A stretch of 34,876 nucleotides of DNA from contig CAJFTX010000080.1 in NCBI GenBank assembly GCA_904420075.1, positions 1-34,876 of the forward strand, given 5' to 3'. Source of the stretch: an uncultured Clostridia bacterium. Lineage in GTDB: Bacteria; Bacillota; Clostridia; Oscillospirales; Feifaniaceae. A model generated the notes under the pieces. It ran no database searches. It was given only the letters and a program-made list of their open reading frames with translations, and had not been told where the DNA came from. How positions within the stretch are numbered: position 1 is the stretch's first letter; every line of letters starts with the position of its first letter. The position numbers and the translations under genes are program-made. Of the stretch, positions 30,216 to 34,876 are shown piece by piece.

Positions 30216-33200
30216 TTATTCCTCGTCCATAAGGTCGAGGTCCTCTTCCTCCTCGCCGATGTCGCCGAGGAAATCATCCTCCTCGTCGAGCTCCGGCTCC
30301 TCGATATCAAAGCCGGCCTCGATCTCCTCGTCGATCGCGACGTTGCCGCCGATATCCTCAAGCGGCTTGATGCCGAACTCGTCCTCCTCGTCGAAGTTCT
30401 CGCCGAGCTCGATCTCGTCGCCGTGTTCGTCGAGCACCTTCACGTCGAGCGCGAGCGACTGGAGCTCCTTGATGAGCACCTTGAACGACTCCGGAATCCC
30501 CGGCTTCGGCACATTCTGGCCCTTTACGATCGCCTCGTAGGTCTTGACACGTCCGACCACGTCGTCCGACTTGACCGTCAGAATCTCCTGCAGGGTGTAG
30601 GCCGCGCCGTACGCCTCGAGCGCCCAGACCTCCATCTCGCCGAACCGCTGGCCGCCGAACTGCGCCTTACCGCCGAGCGGCTGCTGGGTGACCAGCGAGT
30701 ACGGGCCGGTCGAGCGGGCGTGAATCTTATCGTCAACCAGGTGGGCGAGCTTTAAGAAGTAGATATATCCGACTGTGACGGGGTTGTCAAACGGGAGACC
30801 CGTCCGTCCGTCGTAGAGCTGGGTCTTACCGTTGCGGTTGTAGCCCGCCTCCTCGAGCGCGTCCATGATCTCATACTCGTTCGCGCCGTCGAATACCGGG
30901 GTCGCAATCTTCCAGCCGAGCGCCTTCGCCGCGTACCCGAGGTGCACCTCGAGCACCTGTCCGATGTTCATACGGGACGGAACGCCGAGCGGGTTTAATA
31001 CGATGTCGAGCGGGGTGCCGTCCGGCAGGAAGGGCATATCCTCCTGCGGGAGAATTCTCGAGATAACACCCTTATTTCCGTGACGTCCGGCCATCTTGTC
31101 GCCGACCGAGATCTTTCTCTTCTGCGCGATGTAGCAGCGGACAACCATGTTGACGCCCGGCGCCATCTCGTCGCCGTTCTCGCGGGTGAACACCTTGACA
31201 TCCACAACGATGCCGTACTCGCCGTGCGGCACCTTGAGCGAGGTATCTCTGACCTCTCTGGCCTTCTCGCCGAAGATCGCCCGCAGCAGCCGCTCCTCCG
31301 CGGTGAGCTCGGTCTCGCCCTTCGGGGTGACCTTGCCGACCAGGATGTCGCCGCTTCTCACCTCGGCGCCCACGCGGATGATGCCGCGCGCGTCGAGGTC
31401 CTTGAGCGCGTCCTCGCCGACGTTCGGAATGTCACGCGTGATCTCCTCCGGGCCGAGCTTGGTATCTCTCGCCTCGAGCTCATACTCCTCGATGTGAATC
31501 GATGTAAAGATATCGTTCTTTACAAGGTTCTCGTTTAAGAGGACCGCATCCTCGTAGTTATAACCCTCCCAGGTCATAAAGCCGACGAGCACATTCCGCC
31601 CGAGCGCGATCTCGCCGTTGTTGGTCGACGGGCCATCCGCAATCACTTCGCCCGCCTTCACGCGCTGACCGTTGTTCACGATCGGCTTCTGGTTGAAGCA
31701 GGTACCCTGGTTGGAGCGCAGGAACTTGATCAGTTCGTAGTCGTCGGTTGTGCCGTCGTCGTTCCGCATGTGGATGTGGGTCGCGGAGACACGCTCCACA
31801 ACGCCATCCTTCTTCGCGACAACCACAACGCCCGAATCAACGGCCGCCTTGTACTCCATTCCGGTGCCGACAATCGGGCTCTGGGTGCGCAGCAGCGGCA
31901 CTGCCTGACGCTGCATGTTCGCTCCCATCAGGGCGCGGTTCGCATCGTCATTCTCAAGGAAGGGAATCATCGCACTCGCGACCGACACCGCCATTCTCGG
32001 CGACACGTCGACATAGTCCACGCGCGAGCGGTCCACTTCGAGCATCTCATCCTTATAGCGGACTGCAACTTTCTTTTTTAAGAAGCAGCCGTTCTCGTCG
32101 AGCGGCTCGGCGGCCTGCGCGATCACAAGGCCGTCCTCCTTGTCCGCCGTCATATACTCGATCTCGTCGGTGACTCTACCTGTCGCCTTGTCCACCTTCC
32201 GGTAGGGCGCCTCGATAAAGCCGTACTCATTCACTCTCGCAAAGGTGGAGAGGTAGGAGATTAGACCGATATTCGGGCCCTCAGGCGTTTCGATCGGACA
32301 CATTCTGCCGTAGTGCGAGTGGTGGACGTCGCGAACCTCGAATCCCGCGCGGTCTCTGGAGAGGCCGCCGGGGCCGAGCGCGGAGAGACGGCGCTTGTGG
32401 GTCAGCTCCGCAAGCGGATTTGTCTGATCCATGAACTGGGACAGCGGCGAGGAGCCGAAGAACTCCTTGATCGCCGCGACCACCGGGCGGATGTTGATCA
32501 GCGCCTGCGGGGTCACGATGTCGAGATCCTGGATGGTCATCCGCTCGCGGATGACCCGCTCCATCCGGGCAAAGCCGATGCGGAACTGGTTCTGCAGGAG
32601 CTCGCCCACCGAGCGCAGGCGGCGGTTGCCGAGGTGATCGATGTCGTCCTTCACGCCGATGTCAAAGGCGAGGCAGTTTAAGTAGTTGATCGAGGCGAAG
32701 ATGTCGTCCACCGTGATGTGCTTCGGAATGAGCTCATCCATTCTCGCGGAGAGCTCCTCGGTGAGCGCATCACCCTCAAGATTTTTATCGAGAATCTCGC
32801 AGAGCACCGAGAACTTGACCATCTCGTGGATGTCGAGCTCCTCCGGCAGCTCCGGAATGAAATTCTTGATGTCGACCATACCGTTGGAGAACACCTTGAC
32901 CGTATTCTCCTCCACGGTGAGATAGACGGTATCGACGCCGGCGGCCTGGATGGCCTCCGCCTTCTCCCTGGTGAGCACCTCGCCCGCGTCCGCCAGAATC
33001 TCGCCGGTGCGCGGCGCGACGGCCGGGCTCGCCAGCTGCTTCCCGGTGATCCGGTCCGCAAGCGCCAGCTTCTTATTATACTTATAGCGGCCGACCTTTG
33101 AGAGATCGTAGCGCCGCACATCGAAGAACATGCTGTTAAAGAGCGACTGCGCGCTGTCCAAGGTGGGCGGCTCGCCCGGACGCAGCTTCTTGTAGACCTC

Positions 33201-33914
33201 GATCAGGGCCTCCTCCGAGTTTGTCGCCACATCCTTTTCAAGTGTCGCCAGAATCCGCTCGTCCTCGCCGAAGATATCGGTGATCTGCGCGTTGGTCGCA
33301 GCGCCCAGCGCGCGGATCAGCGTGGTCACGGGCAGCTTTCTGTTCTTGTCGATCCGGACGTAGAACACCCCGTTTGAGTCGGTCTCGTACTCGAGCCATG
33401 CGCCGCGGTTCGGGATGACGGTGGTAGTGAAGAGACGGGTCCCGGTCTTGTCAAAGCTGACGTCGTAGTAGATGCCTGGGCTTCTGACCAGCTGGGAGAC
33501 AATCACACGCTCCGCGCCGTTGATCACAAAGGTGCCGCTCTCGGTCATCAGCGGGAAATCTCCCATGAAGATCTCCTGCTCTTTGACCTCGCCGGTCTCC
33601 TTGTTCACAAGGCGCACCTTCACCTTAAGCGGCGCGGCGTAGGTCGCGTCGCGCACTTTACATTCGGTCACGGTGTACTTCGACTTCTCCTCGAGGGTGT
33701 AGTCGATGAAGTCGAGCACCATATTCCCCGTGTAGTCGGTAATCGAGGAGACGTCCCGGAAGACCTCCTTGAGTCCCTCCGTCAGAAACCACTGGTAGGA
33801 CTTCTTCTGGATTTCGATGAGATTCGGCATCTCCAGAATCTCCCGCATCTTGGCAAAGCTCATGCGAACATTGTTGCCAAGCTGCATCGGCGTAACTTTG
33901 AGGTTACTCGCCAT
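30216..33914 (-). CDS. rpoB: DNA-directed RNA polymerase subunit beta, with long acidic C-terminal tail
   Basis: 1232 residues. The rifampicin pocket reads [20 protein letters not shown], then [12 protein letters not shown]; the main resistance positions (Asp, His, Arg and Ser of MDQ, THK, KRR and LSAL) are the sensitive forms. GHVDKxA-type and [13 protein letters not shown] motifs and the C-terminal [24 protein letters not shown] are intact. After the last core segment ([14 protein letters not shown]-like) the protein continues in a tail in which 34 of the last 69 residues are Asp or Glu. The ATG at 33914 has GGAG 11 nt upstream. It is not preceded by rplJ-rplL, the usual neighbours, but by its own promoter and an Rrf2-family gene. 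Confidence 0.98.
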   Translation of the reverse strand: MASNLKVTPMQLGNNVRMSFAKMREILEMPNLIEIQKKSYQWFLTEGLKEVFRDVSSITDYTGNMVLDFIDYTLEEKSKYTVTECKVRDATYAAPLKVKVRLVNKETGEVKEQEIFMGDFPLMTESGTFVINGAERVIVSQLVRSPGIYYDVSFDKTGTRLFTTTVIPNRGAWLEYETDSNGVFYVRIDKNRKLPVTTLIRALGAATNAQITDIFGEDERILATLEKDVATNSEEALIEVYKKLRPGEPPTLDSAQSLFNSMFFDVRRYDLSKVGRYKYNKKLALADRITGKQLASPAVAPRTGEILADAGEVLTREKAEAIQAAGVDTVYLTVEENTVKVFSNGMVDIKNFIPELPEELDIHEMVKFSVLCEILDKNLEGDALTEELSARMDELIPKHITVDDIFASINYLNCLAFDIGVKDDIDHLGNRRLRSVGELLQNQFRIGFARMERVIRERMTIQDLDIVTPQALINIRPVVAAIKEFFGSSPLSQFMDQTNPLAELTHKRRLSALGPGGLSRDRAGFEVRDVHHSHYGRMCPIETPEGPNIGLISYLSTFARVNEYGFIEAPYRKVDKATGRVTDEIEYMTADKEDGLVIAQAAEPLDENGCFLKKKVAVRYKDEMLEVDRSRVDYVDVSPRMAVSVASAMIPFLENDDANRALMGANMQRQAVPLLRTQSPIVGTGMEYKAAVDSGVVVVAKKDGVVERVSATHIHMRNDDGTTDDYELIKFLRSNQGTCFNQKPIVNNGQRVKAGEVIADGPSTNNGEIALGRNVLVGFMTWEGYNYEDAVLLNENLVKNDIFTSIHIEEYELEARDTKLGPEEITRDIPNVGEDALKDLDARGIIRVGAEVRSGDILVGKVTPKGETELTAEERLLRAIFGEKAREVRDTSLKVPHGEYGIVVDVKVFTRENGDEMAPGVNMVVRCYIAQKRKISVGDKMAGRHGNKGVISRILPQEDMPFLPDGTPLDIVLNPLGVPSRMNIGQVLEVHLGYAAKALGWKIATPVFDGANEYEIMDALEEAGYNRNGKTQLYDGRTGLPFDNPVTVGYIYFLKLAHLVDDKIHARSTGPYSLVTQQPLGGKAQFGGQRFGEMEVWALEAYGAAYTLQEILTVKSDDVVGRVKTYEAIVKGQNVPKPGIPESFKVLIKELQSLALDVKVLDEHGDEIELGENFDEEDEFGIKPLEDIGGNVAIDEEIEAGFDIEEPELDEEDDFLGDIGEEEEDLDLMDEE

Positions 33915-34090
33915 TTGTCAGTTCACTCCAATCTTCAGTATTTTCGTTATAGAAAATTCCTGCCGACTGCGGCTAAAACGCATATCGTCGAAAGTATAAA
34001 GTCAGGGGTTGCAAATGCAAAAATTATGTGCTATAGTAATGCACAGGACAGAAAAAAAACAATATTTTGTCCATTATGATGCAGTTTAAA
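33915..34090 (-). other. rpoBC 5' leader
   Basis: About 170 nt of AT-rich leader between the rpoB promoter and start codon. A second promoter-like pair, TTGCAT with TATACT at 16 nt (34015-34020 and 33993-33998), may provide a nearer start. No L10-leader or other known element was recognised. Confidence 0.35.
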
Positions 34091-34119
34091 ATTGTATCAA
34101 ATTCAATATGAGAAGTCAA
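34091..34119 (-). promoter_or_regulatory. Promoter of rpoBC
   Basis: Minus-strand TTGACT (34114-34119), 17-nt spacer, TACAAT (34091-34096). Strong match, just beyond the terminator of the Rrf2-family gene. Confidence 0.7.
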
Positions 34120-34139
34120 TGTATTTTTTGTAAATATTC

Positions 34140-34168
34140 AAAAAGGGCTGTGGTTTTTTCCACAGCCC
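34140..34168 (-). terminator. Terminator of the Rrf2-family gene (possibly bidirectional)
   Basis: Perfect 9-bp stem GGGCTGTGG / CCACAGCCC with an A6 loop on the minus strand, then TTTTT. It starts 11 nt after the stop codon. On the plus strand it is followed, two bases on, by T6, so it may work both ways. Confidence 0.88.
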
Positions 34169-34179
34169 ACTTTTTTCAA

Positions 34180-34581
34180 TCAGGATTTCTCCAGGATTTT
34201 GTCGAATGTCTCCGCCGCGAGCGAGCGCTCCACCGACTCCGAGAGATCCGCCCAGAGCCGCCGGAAGGTGCAGTCGCACTCTCCTCTGTTACAGGGAGAG
34301 TGTGACTCGAGGCATTTGTTGAGCCGCACCGGCCCGTCGATCAGTCGAATCACGTCGAGCACAGAGATCTCGGCGGGCGTCTTTGCAAGGGCGTACCCCC
34401 CCTCCGCTCCCTTATAGGAGCAGGCGAGCTCCCCGTGTACCAGCTTGCGCAGAATCTTGAGCGTAAACTGCATCGAGACCTCGGTCCGTTCCGAGATCTC
34501 CTTCGCGCCCATCTTGCGCCCCTCTCTGCACAGGCAGTAGATAATGCGGACAGCGTAATCCGCCTCTGATGTTATTCTCAC
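34180..34581 (-). CDS. Rrf2-family transcriptional regulator with Fe-S-type cysteines
   Basis: 133 residues with the GTG start at 34581 (AGGAG 7 nt upstream). It begins RITSEADYAVRIIYCL, the standard Rrf2 start; a longer frame to 34602 lacks a ribosome site. The winged helix spans about 1-65 (KEISERTEVSMQFTLKILRKL is the recognition part, KGAEGGYALAK the wing). The long dimer helix follows, and the sensor loop has C90, C97, C102 and C104. IscR, NsrR and RsrR place three Cys here to hold an iron-sulfur cluster, so redox, iron or NO sensing is plausible. There is no isc/suf gene beside it, so the target is unknown. It has its own promoter, divergent from the tRNA genes, and its own terminator. 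Confidence 0.88.
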   Translation of the reverse strand: MRITSEADYAVRIIYCLCREGRKMGAKEISERTEVSMQFTLKILRKLVHGELACSYKGAEGGYALAKTPAEISVLDVIRLIDGPVRLNKCLESHSPCNRGECDCTFRRLWADLSESVERSLAAETFDKILEKS

Positions 34582-34613
34582 GTTATCTCTCCTAAAAAAC
34601 ACTGTTTGAGGAC

Positions 34614-34642
34614 ATTATACAGGATTTTTCAAAAAAATTCAA
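34614..34642 (-). promoter_or_regulatory. Promoter of the Rrf2-family gene
   Basis: Minus-strand TTGAAT (34637-34642), 17-nt spacer, TATAAT (34614-34619), 32 nt before the GTG. The -10 region lies in one arm of an 11-bp inverted repeat shared with the divergent tRNA promoter. Confidence 0.7.
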
Positions 34643-34650
34643 ATTTCTAG

Positions 34651-34680
34651 TTGACAACTCACCGCCTGCTCCTGTATAAT
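34651..34680 (+). promoter_or_regulatory. Promoter of the tRNA-Leu genes
   Basis: TTGACA (34651-34656), 18-nt spacer, TATAAT (34675-34680), both perfect consensus, 21 nt before the first tRNA. The two divergent -35 boxes are only 8 nt apart. Confidence 0.85.
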
Positions 34681-34701
34681 AACCCTTGTCGCAAACGACA
34701 T

Positions 34702-34785
34702 GCGAGAGTGGCGGAACTGGCAGACGCGCACGTTTGAGGGGCGTGTGGTTTTACCATACGGGTTCAAGTCCCGTCTCTCGCACCA
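34702..34785 (+). tRNA. tRNA-Leu (anticodon GAG)
   Basis: 84 nt including the encoded CCA. Acceptor GCGAGAG pairs with CTCTCGC. The anticodon stem CACGT/GCGTG encloses the loop TTGAGGG, giving GAG, which reads CUC and CUU codons. A long variable arm and the GGTTCAAGTCC T-arm are typical of class II tRNA-Leu. Confidence 0.95.
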
Positions 34786-34789
34786 ATAT

Positions 34790-34876
34790 GCGGATATGGC
34801 GGAATTGGCAGACGCGCTAGATTCAGGTTCTAGTGGGGGCAACTCCATGGAGGTTCAAGTCCTCTTATCCGCACCA
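34790..34876 (+). tRNA. tRNA-Leu (anticodon CAG)
   Basis: 87 nt including CCA, ending exactly at the window edge. Acceptor GCGGATA pairs with TATCCGC. The anticodon stem CTAGA/TCTAG encloses TTCAGGT, giving CAG, which reads CUG. It has a long variable arm. It follows the first tRNA by 4 nt, so both come from one transcript. Confidence 0.95.

Noticed and set aside
32400-32520. Possible rifampicin resistance in rpoB (Pro and Ala differences from E. coli in the pocket)
   Set aside because: The positions most often mutated (Asp, His, Arg, Ser) have the sensitive residues, and the Pro/Ala differences fit normal Clostridial variation.
34639-34848. 69-codon minus-strand frame over the tRNA genes
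   Set aside because: It is antisense to two tRNA-Leu genes; peptides containing ERRDLNPYG are a well-known false call over tRNAs.

Overview
This 34.9 kb window is a chromosomal housekeeping region of a low-to-mid-GC-ancestry Gram-positive, most likely a high-GC member of the Clostridia (Oscillospirales-like). The clues are the gene orders plsX-rnc-radical SAM-smc-ftsY, yhbY-nadD-yqeK-(LytR_C)-rsfS-leuS and rpoBC-L7Ae-like-rpsL-rpsG-fusA-tuf, a Gram-positive-type S12, TrmFO instead of a BASU-type tRNA m5U54 enzyme, AT-rich sigma-A-type promoters (TTGACA/TATAAT) between GC-rich genes, and Shine-Dalgarno sequences close to AGGAGG. The genus cannot be fixed from the sequence alone. Almost everything is on the minus strand. 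The exceptions are a cell-wall amidase and two tRNA-Leu genes.

From right to left, which is the direction of transcription for most genes: two tRNA-Leu genes (GAG and CAG anticodons) fire rightward at the right edge, divergently from an Rrf2-family Fe-S-type regulator with its own terminator. Next comes rpoB-rpoC from a promoter with a long leader. A second consensus promoter then drives an L7Ae-like K-turn protein gene, rpsL, rpsG and fusA. tuf follows, with an additional promoter of its own and a strong terminator. Between tuf and the next operon lies about 1 kb that looks empty but holds a badly decayed MerR-family (TipAS-type) regulator gene.

The second operon (20.5 to 12.36 kb) runs TrmH-family rRNA methyltransferase, dprA, topA, trmFO, plsX, rnc and an Elp3-like radical SAM protein, mostly joined by stop/start overlaps, and ends in a terminator. 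The classical continuation into smc is interrupted by an accessory insert. This consists of a small membrane protein plus a P1B-type metal ATPase on the minus strand, under a promoter followed by TTAG/CTAA palindromes, and a plus-strand membrane-anchored N-acetylmuramoyl-L-alanine amidase. The amidase appears to share a back-to-back promoter region with smc.

The third operon (8.75 kb to the left edge) is smc, ftsY, rdgB, yhbY, nadD, yqeK, a membrane-anchored LytR_C-like protein, rsfS and leuS (cut by the window edge). These link chromosome segregation, membrane targeting, nucleotide-pool cleaning, ribosome assembly and silencing, NAD synthesis and leucine charging.

The most interesting points are: (1) the small TM protein/ATPase pair, which resembles the mycobacterial PacL-CtpC type metal-efflux pairs; (2) the palindrome-rich operator in front of it; (3) four consecutive hairpins filling the unusually long rpsL-rpsG gap; (4) the decayed MerR gene; and (5) a long acidic tail on RpoB. 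I found no CRISPR array, no intact insertion sequence and no obvious phage genes.
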